Under the pieces are notes generated by a model that saw only the letters and a program-made list of their open reading frames with translations, was not told the DNA's origin and did not search any database. A DNA stretch of 64,000 nt from NCBI GenBank assembly GCA_963850535.1, contig CAWKMC010000018.1, forward strand, positions 1 to 64,000. The letters are read 5' to 3'. The stretch's first letter is position 1. Every line of letters starts with the position of its first letter. Origin of the DNA: JAMXLO01 sp963850535 (GTDB lineage Bacteria; Pseudomonadota; Alphaproteobacteria; Acetobacterales; Acetobacteraceae). Of this stretch, positions 37,839 to 46,787 are shown in pieces. The position numbers and the translations under genes are program-made.

Positions 37839-39108
37839 GTTCCAGCCTGACGTCATGGGAGAAACCGAGAATGATTCCGGCAGCACCCAGTACCAGCGCG
37901 CCCAGCAGCAGTAGTCCATACATGTAACTGCCAGTCGCATCCTCTACCAAGCCCATCATCCACGGCGACAAGAATGCCCCCAAGGCAGCAAAAGAGTTGA
38001 TGTAGGCGATACCGACCGCTGCTGACGCACCAGTCAGGAACGAGGGCGCAAGACTCCAAAACACCGGGTTACAAGCATTCAGCCCGACTGCAGAAATAGT
38101 GAACGCAACCATCTTAAGTACCGGATCATCCAGCACCGCCGCCGCTGCCACACCTGCGGCGGCCAGCGCCATGGCGGCCAACAGGTGCCCCTTACGCTCC
38201 ATCTTTCGATCGGAACGCCGACCCCACCAGATCATCGCAGCAGCGCCTGCCGCCGGAGGGATGATCGACACCCACCCCGTCTGCATATTGGTCAGCCCAA
38301 AACTCTTGACGATGGTCGGCAAAAAGAAGCCAACGCCGAACAGCAATGATGCGAGCGTGAAGCAGACCAGTCCCAAGGCAACAACCCGCGGGTTGAAAAA
38401 TGTCTGAACCACGCTGAGCTGGAGTTGCTGTCGCTTGCTCGCATGTTCAGTTTCGATTCTGTCCGATAGCCAGCGACGTTCATCCGCGTCCAGCCACTTT
38501 GCTTCCGCCGGCCGTTCAGTGAGATAGAACCACGTGACGATGCCGAGTACAATTGGGGGAAGTCCCTCGAGCAGGAACAGCCACTGCCAGCCGCGCAGTC
38601 CGAGGATTCCATCCAGATATAGCAGTGCGGTCGATATCGGCGAGCCGATCGCGGACGCGAGAGGGATGCAGGCCATGAACAGGCCGGTGACCCGGGCTCG
38701 ATATGTACCAGGGAACCAATAGGTCATATAATATATGATCCCGGGGAAGAAGCCCGCCTCCGCGCCACCGAGCAGCGCGCGCAGAACATAGAAGCTTGTT
38801 TCCCCCGAAACAAATACCATGGCGCTGGCCAACAGGCCCCAGGTGACCATGATGCGCGCAATCCAGGGTCTCGGCCCGACCTGCGACAGGATAAGGTTCG
38901 ATGGAGTCTCGCCGAGCATGTAGGTGACAAACAGGATGCCGGCGCCGAAGCCGAAGACCGACGCTGTGAAGTGCAGGTCCGCATTCATCTGCAATGCGGC
39001 GAAGCCGACATTGACGCGGTCCAAAAAGCAAAAAAAGTAGCATAGCATCAGGAAAGGTACCAGACGCCATGCGACTTTGCTCATCGTACGCTGTTCCAGC
39101 GCATCCAT
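37813..39108 (-). CDS. MFS transporter, anion:cation symporter (ACS) family
   Basis: 431 residues with twelve hydrophobic helices. The N-terminus has CYFFCFLDRVNVGFAALQMN, the D-R-x-N-x-G/S motif of the ACS family (phthalate, galactonate and tartrate permeases). LGGAEAGFFPGIIYYMTYWF is the matching motif in helix 4. The central loop is charged (DADERRWLSDRIETEHASKR). It imports organic anions such as sugar acids or aromatic acids; which one cannot be told. Its upstream region carries a perfect 15-bp tandem repeat, a possible regulator site. An IS630 copy is inserted further upstream. Confidence 0.88.
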   Translation of the reverse strand: MDALEQRTMSKVAWRLVPFLMLCYFFCFLDRVNVGFAALQMNADLHFTASVFGFGAGILFVTYMLGETPSNLILSQVGPRPWIARIMVTWGLLASAMVFVSGETSFYVLRALLGGAEAGFFPGIIYYMTYWFPGTYRARVTGLFMACIPLASAIGSPISTALLYLDGILGLRGWQWLFLLEGLPPIVLGIVTWFYLTERPAEAKWLDADERRWLSDRIETEHASKRQQLQLSVVQTFFNPRVVALGLVCFTLASLLFGVGFFLPTIVKSFGLTNMQTGWVSIIPPAAGAAAMIWWGRRSDRKMERKGHLLAAMALAAAGVAAAAVLDDPVLKMVAFTISAVGLNACNPVFWSLAPSFLTGASAAVGIAYINSFAALGAFLSPWMMGLVEDATGSYMYGLLLLGALVLGAAGIILGFSHDVRLEHAPERQMA

Positions 39109-39172
39109 GTGCGGGTTCCTCCCTAAGGTGAGAATTCAGCAATGAGCTTATCTTGCCATTAACGCTGTCCAG

Positions 39173-39202
39173 TTCGAGCCCAGTATGTTCGAGCCCAGTA
39201 TG
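39173..39202. repeat. Perfect 15-bp tandem repeat upstream of the MFS gene
   Basis: TTCGAGCCCAGTATG occurs at 39173-39187 and again at 39188-39202 with no mismatch or spacer. It lies 65-95 bp upstream of the MFS start on the minus strand, where a regulator would bind. It could equally be a slippage duplication. Confidence 0.6.
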
Positions 39203-39244
39203 AAAGAGAGCCTGTTATTTAGCCGCTTTCCTGACTACTAACTA

Positions 39245-39270
39245 TTGAGGCTTGACAAACTAAGTTACGC
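39245..39270 (+). repeat. Left inverted repeat of the IS630 element
   Basis: Begins TTGAGGCTTGACAAAC and ends AGTTACGC. It pairs with the right end apart from four mismatches at positions 6, 13, 17 and 18. Confidence 0.85.
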
Positions 39271-39314
39271 CACCCACATGATTGCGGAAGGATTTCCGCA
39301 ACGTGGGATGTTTG

Positions 39315-40318
39315 ATGTCAAAGCGCCTGGATCGGTCGGAGTTAGAAGCGCGGCGCATTGAAGCGGGCAAGCTATTGCAGCGCGGGGTGCGACCGGCGGA
39401 AGTGGCACGTCGGCTAAGTGTGAGCCGAACTTCGGTGGGGCGATGGCAGCATACGTTGATGTCTGGCGGGCGGCGCAGCCTGCGTGGTGCGCCACGCACG
39501 GGTCGGCCGCCGCTGTTGGACGCGAATGATCAGAAACGCCTTATTGCGGCGCTGAAGGCAGGCGCGCTGGTGCAAGGGTACAGCAGCGATCTGTGGACCT
39601 TGGGACGGGTTGGCAAGCTGATCGAGACACTCACTGGTCAGCGATATTGCGAATTTGGCGTATGGCGGCGGCTCAAGCGGTTGGGCTTTTCCAGCCAGCG
39701 GCCAAGCAAACGTGCCATCCAGCGCGATGAGACGGCTGTTCGGCAATGGAAGTCCAAGCGCTGGCCGGCGCTCAAAAAAAGGCCGCCAGAGAGGGTCGGA
39801 TCATCATCTTCATAGACGAGTTAGGCATCTCGGAACGACCGCATCGGGTGAGCACTTGGGCGCCGAAGGGTCAAACGCCGGTGCTGCAATACAGCTTCAC
39901 CTGGAAACAGTTATCAGCGGTCGCTGGGATCAGCTTCTGGAACATCTACTTCAAGCTGGTGCAGGGGGCGGTGCGGGCGCCCGAGATCGTCGTCTTCCTC
40001 AGAGCGCTGCGGCGCCATCTGGGCGACAGAAAGCTGCTGATCGTCTGGGATCGGCTCCAGGCACATCGCAGTCGGTTGGTGCGCGAGTATGTCGAGAGCC
40101 AGGAGGGTGCCATCCACCTGGAGTTCCTGCCACCCTATGCTCCCGAGTTGAATCCAGTCGAATACCTCTGGGCGCATTGGAAGCATCACGAATTGGCCAA
40201 CTTCTGTCCCAAGGACTTCGCCGAGCTGACTGTCCATGCACGCGCCAAGCTCCGGCGAACCCAACGCCGCAAGACGCTCATCGCCGCATTCTGGAAGCAA
40301 GCTGAATTGCCGATATAG
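39315..40318 (+). CDS. IS630 transposase made by -1 frameshift
   Basis: The first frame starts at ATG 39315 (MSKRLDRSELEARRIEAGKL) with the HTH VAEVARRLSVSRTSVGRW-like region and would stop at 39815. The second frame reaches 40318 and holds the DDE catalytic residues: IIIFIDELG, IVWDRLQAH and LNPVEYLWAHWK. The frames overlap at a run of seven A followed by GG at 39774-39780, a standard -1 slippery site in IS630 elements. Shifting there joins ALKK to KAAREGRIII. The fused product is about 333 residues. The DDE triad and both ends are intact, so it may be active. Confidence 0.88.
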
Positions 40319-40343
40319 CGTAACTCTGTTCGTCAAGGCTCAA
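40318..40343 (-). repeat. Right inverted repeat of the IS630 element
   Basis: The minus strand begins TTGAGCCTTGACGAAC and ends AGTTACGC. The inner end overlaps the last base of the transposase stop codon. Confidence 0.85.
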
Positions 40344-40365
40344 TAAGTGTCTAACTGGGGGTAGA

Positions 40366-41379
40366 CTAAGCGGTTCTCTTCCTCCTCCGCGGCGTTGGCG
40401 CTGCACTTGCCACTGTCATCGAGGCTTGAGCATTCCGACTCATATCCGACGCGATGATGCTGCGCACAGATGGGGACATCCGGTAGTACTGGTGTGAGGT
40501 CAAGAAATTAAAATCGTAATCGTGATAACTGCTGCAATCGACCATGGTGTATACGTTGGGTGGGAACGCCGTCGTATCGGCCATGTTGTGAGGGCCGTCC
40601 TGCCCCAGGCGCTTGGCGAAGTTGACGACCATGCTCAGCTTCAGGACATCGTCGACCTGGCTATAATAGATTGAGATACGTTCGCTCAGATCTGGGAGCC
40701 GACTGAAACCTCCCGGAGGTGGCAGATCGAACGAGTTGTAACGGCAATCAGCGGCAGCCAGCAGCGTCACGTTGAACATCTTATCGGCTGAATTGCCATG
40801 CAGGAACCAGTTTTCCACTGCCGATTCCAGCGCGAGGTTCCCCATGCTATGCGCCAGCAAAGTGGAGCGGCGCCCATTCGCGCGAAGGGTCGGGCCCAAA
40901 ACCGCAAGAAATGACATCAAATGTATGCCCGAGTTCCTGGCCATCGTCTGATCGGATCGGTAGTCGCTCTGAAGTATCGGCGGTGTGATCAGCTTTCCAA
41001 GCGACGGCCAGCTGAAGGCAATGACAGTGGTATCTGTGGCGGCTTGGCCGGAAGCAGCCAGCCATTCCCTGTTGAACGCGGCACGAGTGATGGCATCCGA
41101 GAACGTGTTGTCGAAGCCGTGTATGAAGACCAGCATGTCCCGACCTGACGACGAGAGATCGGCGAGCGCCTGCGGCGGGAACGAGCCTTTGTTCGTATTC
41201 GCAATCTGCGACACGACACCCTGAGCATTTGTAGCGATGTCGATCCCGTCGACAAACGCTGTTCCATAAGTCATTTGGTCGGGATTCAATGGAGGCACCA
41301 ATGTCGGCAGATAGCCGTTGATTGGGTCCGCAGGATTGGTCACCTGTCGATTCGTCGCAAAGTACACGGTCGTTGGCAT
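40366..41379 (-). CDS. DUF900-type alpha/beta hydrolase
   Basis: 337 residues. MLVFIHGFDNTFSDAITRAA carries the oxyanion-hole HGF, and TLLAHSMGNLALESAVENW carries the nucleophile in AHSMGN. A catalytic acid region is likely near YYSQVDDVL and a His near SSYHDYDF. The N-terminus (MPTTVYFATNRQVTNPAD) matches the start of DUF900 proteins. No signal peptide. Likely an esterase or lipase-like enzyme of unknown substrate. Base composition is lower in GC than in the core clusters nearby. The IS630 ends 22 bp beyond its stop. Confidence 0.8.
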   Translation of the reverse strand: MPTTVYFATNRQVTNPADPINGYLPTLVPPLNPDQMTYGTAFVDGIDIATNAQGVVSQIANTNKGSFPPQALADLSSSGRDMLVFIHGFDNTFSDAITRAAFNREWLAASGQAATDTTVIAFSWPSLGKLITPPILQSDYRSDQTMARNSGIHLMSFLAVLGPTLRANGRRSTLLAHSMGNLALESAVENWFLHGNSADKMFNVTLLAAADCRYNSFDLPPPGGFSRLPDLSERISIYYSQVDDVLKLSMVVNFAKRLGQDGPHNMADTTAFPPNVYTMVDCSSYHDYDFNFLTSHQYYRMSPSVRSIIASDMSRNAQASMTVASAAPTPRRRKRTA

Positions 41380-41562
41380 TGCATTTCCTCCCCCGGATTG
41401 TCCGTATCACCGCCGGGCATCTCGGTCGAGGTCGGGAGGGCGCCAGGTTGGTGTCTGTGCAAGACACCGGAACGACTGATGAAATTGCATTAATTATCGC
41501 CGGGCGCTCTTGGACGAGACACGGATAGTGCCAAGTTACAGCCGCAACTTCCTGAGGATTAC

Positions 41563-41973
41563 ATGGCCAACCGCGACGAATTGCTCGTCCTCGCGGCACA
41601 AATCGTCTCGGCGCATGTCGCCAACAATACCGTTGTGCCGGGCGACGTGCCTAAGCTGATCGATGCAGTCTACCACGCCCTGAGCAAAGTCGGGCGTGCA
41701 CCCGATACTGCGCCACCGGCTGACCCGGCTGTATCGGTGAAGAGATCGGTCACGGCCGATCACCTGGTCTGCCTCGAATGCGGCAAGCATTTTTCAATGC
41801 TCAAACGGCACCTCGGGACCGACCATCAGCTCACACCGGGACAGTATCGACAGAAATGGGGGCTCCCGGCGAACTATCCCCTCGTCGCGCCGAACTATGC
41901 CAGGGTGCGGTCAAGCTTGGCCAAGAAGCTCGGTCTGGGAAGGGCCAAAGGGCGGTCGCGACTTGGGCGGTGA
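41563..41973 (+). CDS. MucR/Ros family zinc-finger regulator
   Basis: 136 residues. The zinc finger is CLECGKHFSMLKRHLGTDH (C-x2-C-x9-H-x4-5-H type), followed by QLTPGQYRQKWGLPANYP and LVAPNYARVRSSLAKKLGLG, the C-terminal signature of MucR/Ros. The N-terminal region (LAAQIVSAHVANNTVVPGDV) oligomerises in known members. In alphaproteobacteria this family controls polysaccharide synthesis, motility and symbiosis genes, binding AT-rich DNA. The upstream 180 bp, shared with the divergent DUF900 gene, is the likely regulated region. Confidence 0.92.
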   Translation: MANRDELLVLAAQIVSAHVANNTVVPGDVPKLIDAVYHALSKVGRAPDTAPPADPAVSVKRSVTADHLVCLECGKHFSMLKRHLGTDHQLTPGQYRQKWGLPANYPLVAPNYARVRSSLAKKLGLGRAKGRSRLGR

Positions 41974-42008
41974 GCGTGCCTGAGGCTTGTCCTGACGCGG
42001 ATGGCCTA

Positions 42009-42575
42009 TCAAGCGTTGGGGTTGTAAGTCGTAATCTTGGACCCTTGAAGCGATAGGCCGGCCATCAGTCCCTTTTGCCCGAAAGGTATGGCGATCACCT
42101 TATGCGACAGCGTTGTGCTGTCAATGTTGGCGCCGGCGCCCTTATCGATCACGGCGACATTAGGATCGGCACCGATCGCCCAGCCATCGCTGTTGTCGAG
42201 AAACTGCAGGGCCTGCGGATCCATAAAGAAAAGGGCGTAGCTAAACCATTGCACACCAGCCTGCAGGCCGAATGATGCAGCAGCGATCGTGTAGTAGCCG
42301 TGGGTTCGCCCGTGTTCCGTCAGTACGCCCTTACCACCCTGGCCACCGAAGATGAACCCGGCCTTCACGATCTTCGGGAATACCAGAATTCCCGCAGCCT
42401 TTTGACCAAGGGTGACTGCGCGATGGTCAGTGGCATCCAGCCGGCGAAGTGCTGCGGCTGCATCACGACTGATCTGAGAAGCATCTGATGCTGCGACCGC
42501 TTCGCTAATGCCAAACAACAACGCGGGCGTTGCAATGGCAGTCGTTCGAATGACATTGCGTCGAGTAAACAGCAT
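42009..42575 (-). CDS. SYLF/Ysc84-domain secreted protein
   Basis: 188 residues from ATG 42575. Start chosen because MLFTRRNVIRTTAIATPALL gives an RR-type (possibly Tat) or Sec signal ending SEAVAASDA. The SYLF domain has AAGILVFPKIVKAGFIFGGQ, GKGVLTEHGRTHGYYTIAAA and SFGLQAGVQWFSYALFFMD. The domain binds phosphoinositides in eukaryotes; in bacteria it is an envelope protein of unclear role. The final GLMAGLSLQGSKITTYNPNA is the normal end. Divergent from the LLM gene. Confidence 0.88.
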   Translation of the reverse strand: MLFTRRNVIRTTAIATPALLFGISEAVAASDASQISRDAAAALRRLDATDHRAVTLGQKAAGILVFPKIVKAGFIFGGQGGKGVLTEHGRTHGYYTIAAASFGLQAGVQWFSYALFFMDPQALQFLDNSDGWAIGADPNVAVIDKGAGANIDSTTLSHKVIAIPFGQKGLMAGLSLQGSKITTYNPNA

Positions 42576-42826
42576 ACCGATTGTCCTTTGGTAATCTCGT
42601 GCGCCGGAATAGTCCAATCAGTTGTGCGGAGCAACCGGTTTGCTACGAGCAACCCCACTGAGACGCCGCCGACATATATTAGGCGCTTATTGTGGGGGCA
42701 AAGTGCCGCTGTGACGACGACACGCCGCCAGATCATTGGTCGATGACCGAAGGGGGTGGCGAGGCGAATGGCGGCACGGAGGTTTCGGCGTATACTGCGC
42801 CGCCGCAGGAGGAGGGCCGAACGACA

Positions 42827-44158
42827 ATGGGCGCAGCGACGCGACAGATGCATCTCGGCGTCTTCGTGCTTGGCACGGGCAACCACATGGCTGGGTGGCG
42901 CATGCCGGGGGCGTTCACCACTCACATGGAATTGCCGGCAATGCAGCAGATCGCGCGTATCGCCGAGCGCGGAAAGTTCGATCTGGTGTTCATTTCCGAT
43001 TCGATGGCGATGGACCCGACCGACCATCCTTCGTTCATGTGCCGCTTCGAGCCGACCACGTTGATCACCGCACTCGCCGCCTGCACCACGCATGTTGGCC
43101 TCGGCGCCACGGTTTCGACCAGTTTCTCCGAGCCGTTCAACGTCGCCCGCATGTTCGGCTCGATCGACCACATCAGCGGTGGGCGGGCCGCGTGGAACGT
43201 GGTCACCAGCTCGAACCCGAAGGCGGCGCTGAACTTCAATTTGGACGAACACATCGAACATGAGGCGCGCTATGAGCGCGCCAATGAGTTCGTCGATGTC
43301 GTGCGCGGTCTGTGGGATTGTTGGGACGACGCTGCCATCATCGCTGATAAGTCGAGCGGCCGTTACATTGAGGCGGCGAAGGTGCGTCCACTCAACCACC
43401 AGGGGCGGTTCTTCAAGGTGCGCGGTCCGCTCAACATGGCGCGGTGCCCGCAAGGGCATCCGGTGATCATTCAGGCTGGCGGCTCACCCTCGGGGCTGGA
43501 ACTCGCCGCGCGCACTGCGGACGTGGTGTTCTCGGTGGTGCAGGAGCTGGCACCGGCCAAGGCCGCGTATGCCAATTTGAAATCGCGGATGGCCAAGTAT
43601 GGGCGCGATCCGGATGCGCTGGCGATTTTGCCGGGCGCGATGCTGATCATCGGCGACAGCGACGCGCTGGCGCGTGAGACGCTGGCGAAGCTGCAGAGCT
43701 GGATCACGCCGACCAATGCCGCAACGCTGGTGGCAAGCCGCATCGGCTACGATGTGTCCGGTCATCCGTTGGATGGGCCGGTGCCGCCACCGCCGGGGGC
43801 GCTGAACAGCCAGACGTTCCCCAGCGTGCTGTACGAGATGGCGAAGCGCGAGAAGATGACGCTGCGCGATCTGTACAACCTGACGGCGGCGGCGCGCGGA
43901 CATTGGGTGGTCTGCGGCACGCCGCAGCGTATCGCCGATACGCTGGAGGAGTGGTTCGTCGAGCGCGCCGCGGACGGCTACAACATCCTGCCGGCCTGGT
44001 TCCCGGGTGCATTCGATGACTTTGTCGATCGCGTGGTGCCGGAGTTGCAGCGGCGCGGGCTTTTCCGGCGGGAGTATGAGGGCACGACGCTGCGCGACCA
44101 TCTGGGACTGGCGCGAGTCCTTGCTCCGCCGCGGCGGGAAGCTGAGGGAGCAGCGTAG
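42827..44158 (+). CDS. LLM-class FMN-dependent monooxygenase (NtaA/SnaA/DszA type)
   Basis: 443 residues. Start at ATG 42827 with AGGAGGAGGG 11 bp upstream. MHLGVFVLGTGNHMAGWRMP is the N-terminal barrel strand. Then GKFDLVFISDSMAMDPTD, STSFSEPFNVARMFGSIDHI and SGGRAAWNVVTSSNPKAALN form the FMN pocket of this subfamily, and PVIIQAGGSPSGLELAARTA binds phosphate. It uses reduced flavin from a partner reductase to oxidise a substrate such as a chelator, sulfonate or dibenzothiophene derivative. No flavin reductase gene is adjacent. Confidence 0.9.
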   Translation: MGAATRQMHLGVFVLGTGNHMAGWRMPGAFTTHMELPAMQQIARIAERGKFDLVFISDSMAMDPTDHPSFMCRFEPTTLITALAACTTHVGLGATVSTSFSEPFNVARMFGSIDHISGGRAAWNVVTSSNPKAALNFNLDEHIEHEARYERANEFVDVVRGLWDCWDDAAIIADKSSGRYIEAAKVRPLNHQGRFFKVRGPLNMARCPQGHPVIIQAGGSPSGLELAARTADVVFSVVQELAPAKAAYANLKSRMAKYGRDPDALAILPGAMLIIGDSDALARETLAKLQSWITPTNAATLVASRIGYDVSGHPLDGPVPPPPGALNSQTFPSVLYEMAKREKMTLRDLYNLTAAARGHWVVCGTPQRIADTLEEWFVERAADGYNILPAWFPGAFDDFVDRVVPELQRRGLFRREYEGTTLRDHLGLARVLAPPRREAEGAA

Positions 44159-44229
44159 GGAGTAAACAGTGGTGCGAACGCAACAGCGCCGTTAGCCTGC
44201 CGTCCGCTGCACAAGACGAGGCAGGAGCG

Positions 44230-45300
44230 GTGCAAACGCAGGAGGCCGACCGCTCAGTCCACGTGGCGGACCGGTTCGGTTTCGCCGGGTTGGTGCTCGA
44301 CCTTGGTGCGCACAGCCTGACGGATGCAGCCGGCGCCGAAGTCGCCCTGACGCCTGCCGAGTTCAATCTGCTCGCGGCACTTGTCAGCAGTGCGGGATGG
44401 GCGCTGTCACGCGATCACCTGATGCAGGCAATGGTTGGTCGCAAGTCGGAGGCGTTTGATCGCAGTGTCGATGTCCTTGTCGGGCGGTTGCGCAGGAAGA
44501 TCGAGCAGGACCCCAAAAACCCAAAGCTGATCATGACGGTGCCCGGTGTCGGCTTAAGATTTGCGATTTAACCGCAGCCGGCGCCTGCCCAGAATGCGCG
44601 CATTGCGGAACTCGATCGTCCGTCGATTGCCGTGCTGCCGTTCGCCAACCTGAGGGACGACCCGGGGCAGGACTACTTTGCCGATGGCATGGTCGAGGAG
44701 ATCACCACGGCACTGTCGCGTGTCCGCTGGTTCTTCGCCATCGCGCGCAACTCGAGGTTTACCTACAAGAGCCGCGCCGTCGATGTGAAGCAGGTCGGGC
44801 GCGAGCTGGGTGTCCGATAGAAGGCAGCGTGCGCCGCGCCGGTGACCGCCTGAGGATCACGGCACAACTTATCGGCACTGACACTGCGTGGCACATCTGG
44901 ACAGACCGCTTCGAGGGCAAGCTGTCCGACATATTCGAGCTCCAGGATCGCATCACAGAACGTGTCGTGGGTGCGATCGAGCCGAATGTCCAGCGCGCTG
45001 AAATCGCGCGAGCTGCAGCGAAACCGACCAACCGTCTCGATGCTTACGACCACTACCTTCGAGCATTGGCACAGTACTACACAATGTGCCGGCCCGGTGC
45101 CGACGCTGTGGTAGATCTTTTGCGAGGGGTGATCTGCTTGGACGGAAACTTTGCCTTGGCAAAAGCTACCTTGGCCTTCGTGCCTGTCTTTCGGAACACG
45201 TAAAGCTGGAGTGGGCCAGAAGATCCGGCGAACGCGATCGCCTTGGCGCGCGAGGCGCTGGCGAGCAATCAGGATGATCCGACCACATTGAGCTTGGCCG
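44230..45300 (+). pseudogene. Decayed CadC/TolB-like regulator (winged helix, TolB-like, TPR)
   Basis: From GTG 44230 an OmpR-type winged helix (residues 18-113, EVALTPAEFNLLAALVSSAG and DVLVGRLRRKIEQDPKNP) ends at TAA 44571. The same frame continues past the stop as PQPAPAQNARIAELDRPSIA, then VLPFANLRDDPGQDYFADGM and VKQVGRELGVR, the TolB-like part. A deletion near 44820 shifts to EGSVRRAGDRLRITAQLIGT, and a later shift near 45190 leads to ANAIALAREALASNQDDPTT. Sequence then stops matching at about 45300. In intact homologues these are one adenylate-cyclase-like regulator of about 500-600 residues. Stop, deletion and truncation make true decay likely. Confidence 0.75.
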
Positions 45301-45385
45301 CCGCCGTCTCATCGAAGCGGGCGCCGATCGTCTGGTAGATGGTTTCACTGGCGCCATGGGCGTAGCTGAGCTGCTGGCTGGCCAT
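45300..45385 (-). pseudogene. N-terminal stub of an acyl-CoA synthetase-like gene
   Basis: ATG 45385 has a strong ribosome site (CGGGGGAGAAC). It reads MASQQLSYAHGASETIYQTI then GARFDETAAA, resembling the first 30 residues of AMP-forming acyl-CoA synthetases (SY-HG-S...TIG-RFDE-A). The homology ends near 45300, where the regulator remnant on the other strand begins. The rest of the gene is missing, so this marks a deletion or recombination junction. Confidence 0.5.
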
Positions 45386-45568
45386 GTTCTCCCCCGAGAT
45401 CTGTTCGCTGCCGGAAGGCTTAGCGCAACGTTGCAAATAGCCGATGGCGTGCATGTAAACGCCAGGTAAACGTGGTGGCGGTTGGGTTGGATCGTCCCGC
45501 TTTCACAGCGGCGCCGAACCGCTTAATCTGTGCATCCGAGCGAATTACCAGTCAGACAGGTGCCCCAA

Positions 45569-46134
45569 ATGGACGTCCACGCAGTCAGCAAGATGGCTCG
45601 GCCGAAGGGAATGCCGTTCCAGTGCAACAAGATCGGCCATGTCGCGCTCTATGTGAAAGACCCGTTCGCTCGGCGAAGTTCTACACCGAGGTGATGGGGT
45701 TCAGCGTCTCCGACGCCTACGACAGCAACATGATGCCGGGAGGCACCGTGTTCCTGCGCTGCAGCGCCGACCATCACGGGGTCGCGTTGTTCAAGCTGCC
45801 CGAGGGGCAGCCGGCGCACGGCGCGTTCCACCACATGGCGTTCGAGGTTTCGACGCTGGACGAGGTGCTGCGTGCGCGTGAGCATCTGCGCAAGCACGAC
45901 GTGCCGATCCATTACGAGGGCCGCCGTCGCGCTGGCTGCCAACTCGCGATCGAGTTCACCGATCCGGACGGCCATAACCTGGAGATCTACTGGAACATCG
46001 ACCAGGTCGGCACCGAGGGCAAAGTGCGTCCGCCGGAAGAGTGGAAGGGGGCGACCAGCCTGGAGGCGGCGATTGCCGATCCGGTGGAGGGTCAGGATAC
46101 CACGGTGCAGGACAAGTCGCTGCTGCACGGATAG
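45569..46134 (+). pseudogene. VOC-family ring-cleavage dioxygenase-like protein, one frameshift
   Basis: ATG 45569 begins MDVHAVSKMARPKGMPFQCN and reaches KIGHVALYVKDP (first metal His). One base appears missing near 45660; the next frame has RSAKFYTEVMGFSVSDAYDS, then GAFHHMAFEVSTLDEVLRAR (second His) and DPDGHNLEIYWNID (Glu ligand). About 189 residues when repaired, a single-unit extradiol dioxygenase/glyoxalase-type enzyme using Fe or Mn. One missing base is the only defect, so either recent inactivation or a sequence error. No other catabolic gene adjoins. Confidence 0.75.
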
Positions 46135-46197
46135 CCCGGCTTGCCCGCAAGCGATCGGATACCTAATGTATGTCCGATCGCGAAGGACTTCCGAATT

Positions 46198-46440
46198 ATG
46201 TCCGTCACGCTCCATCGTTGGGGCAACAGCGTGGGCCTGAGCGTCCCCAAGCCGTTGCTCGACCAGTTGGGTCTGGGCGAGGGATCGACAGTCGAACTGA
46301 AGGTCGAAAACGGCCGTTTGATTATCGAACCCGAGCGCAAGCGGCGCCTTACCATGGCGGAATTGCTCGAAGGTATAACCCCCGATGATCGGCCTGAACT
46401 CGTGGACTGGGGACCCCCGGTTGGGCGCGAAGTATGCTAA
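46198..46440 (+). CDS. mazE: MazE/AbrB-type antitoxin
   Basis: 80 residues from ATG 46198 (MSVTLHRWGNSVGLSVPKPL). RWGNSVGLSVPK is the swapped-hairpin DNA-binding motif of MazE/AbrB. VELKVENGRLIIEPERKRR completes the barrel. The acidic tail (DDRPELVDWGPPVGREV) binds and neutralises the toxin. Its TAA overlaps the toxin ATG by one base. Intact. Such antitoxins repress their own operon. Confidence 0.88.
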   Translation: MSVTLHRWGNSVGLSVPKPLLDQLGLGEGSTVELKVENGRLIIEPERKRRLTMAELLEGITPDDRPELVDWGPPVGREVC

Positions 46441-46768
46441 TGGCCTATCTACCCCAGCGAGGCGGGCCTGGATCAACTTCGATCCACAGGCGGGTCGTGA
46501 ACAGGCGAAGACTCGCCCCGCATTGGTATTGACAAGCTCCGACTTCAACGCGGCCACTGGACTTCTCATCGTCTGCCCTGTTACTCGGACCGAACGCCTG
46601 TGGCGCACGCGTGTGCCGCTTGTCGGGACTGCGACGGCGGGATCCGTCATGATCGAACAGTTGAAGAGCGTCGATTGGTTGGCACATGGCGCGGCGTTCA
46701 TTGAGCGTGTACCGCAATCGTTGCTCGACGACGTGAGGTCGCGTGTCGCGACTATGCTGGATCTTTGA
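46440..46768 (+). pseudogene. mazF: MazF/PemK-type toxin, frameshifted near its start
   Basis: ATG 46440 reads MAYLPQRG, the correct start, but loses frame after eight codons. The body continues in another frame from about 46463: AWINFDPQAGREQAKTRPAL, VLTSSDFNAATGLLIVCPVT and MIEQLKSVDWLAHGAAFIER, the RNase core of MazF with the usual RP-A-V-L. Compared with the family consensus (-RGDLVW-) about four bases are missing. The alternative in-frame start at 46385 lies inside the antitoxin gene. The toxin is probably inactive, leaving an orphan antitoxin. Confidence 0.8.
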
Positions 46769-46787
46769 CATCGATCGGACCTTGCTT

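Larger units (their letters stand above)
39245..40343 (+). mobile_element. IS630-family insertion sequence, complete
   Basis: 1,099 bp bounded by 26-bp imperfect inverted repeats (22 of 26 match) and flanked on both sides by TA (39243-39244 and 40344-40345), the target that Tc1/mariner-IS630 elements duplicate. It carries one transposase read in two frames. It is inserted between the promoter side of the MFS gene and the 3' end of the DUF900 gene, interrupting neither. Confidence 0.9.

Noticed and set aside
39282..39815. The two IS630 frames as two separate proteins or as a frameshift error
   Set aside because: The seven-A slippery run at the overlap is the known programmed -1 site in IS630 transposases, so one fused product is the better reading.
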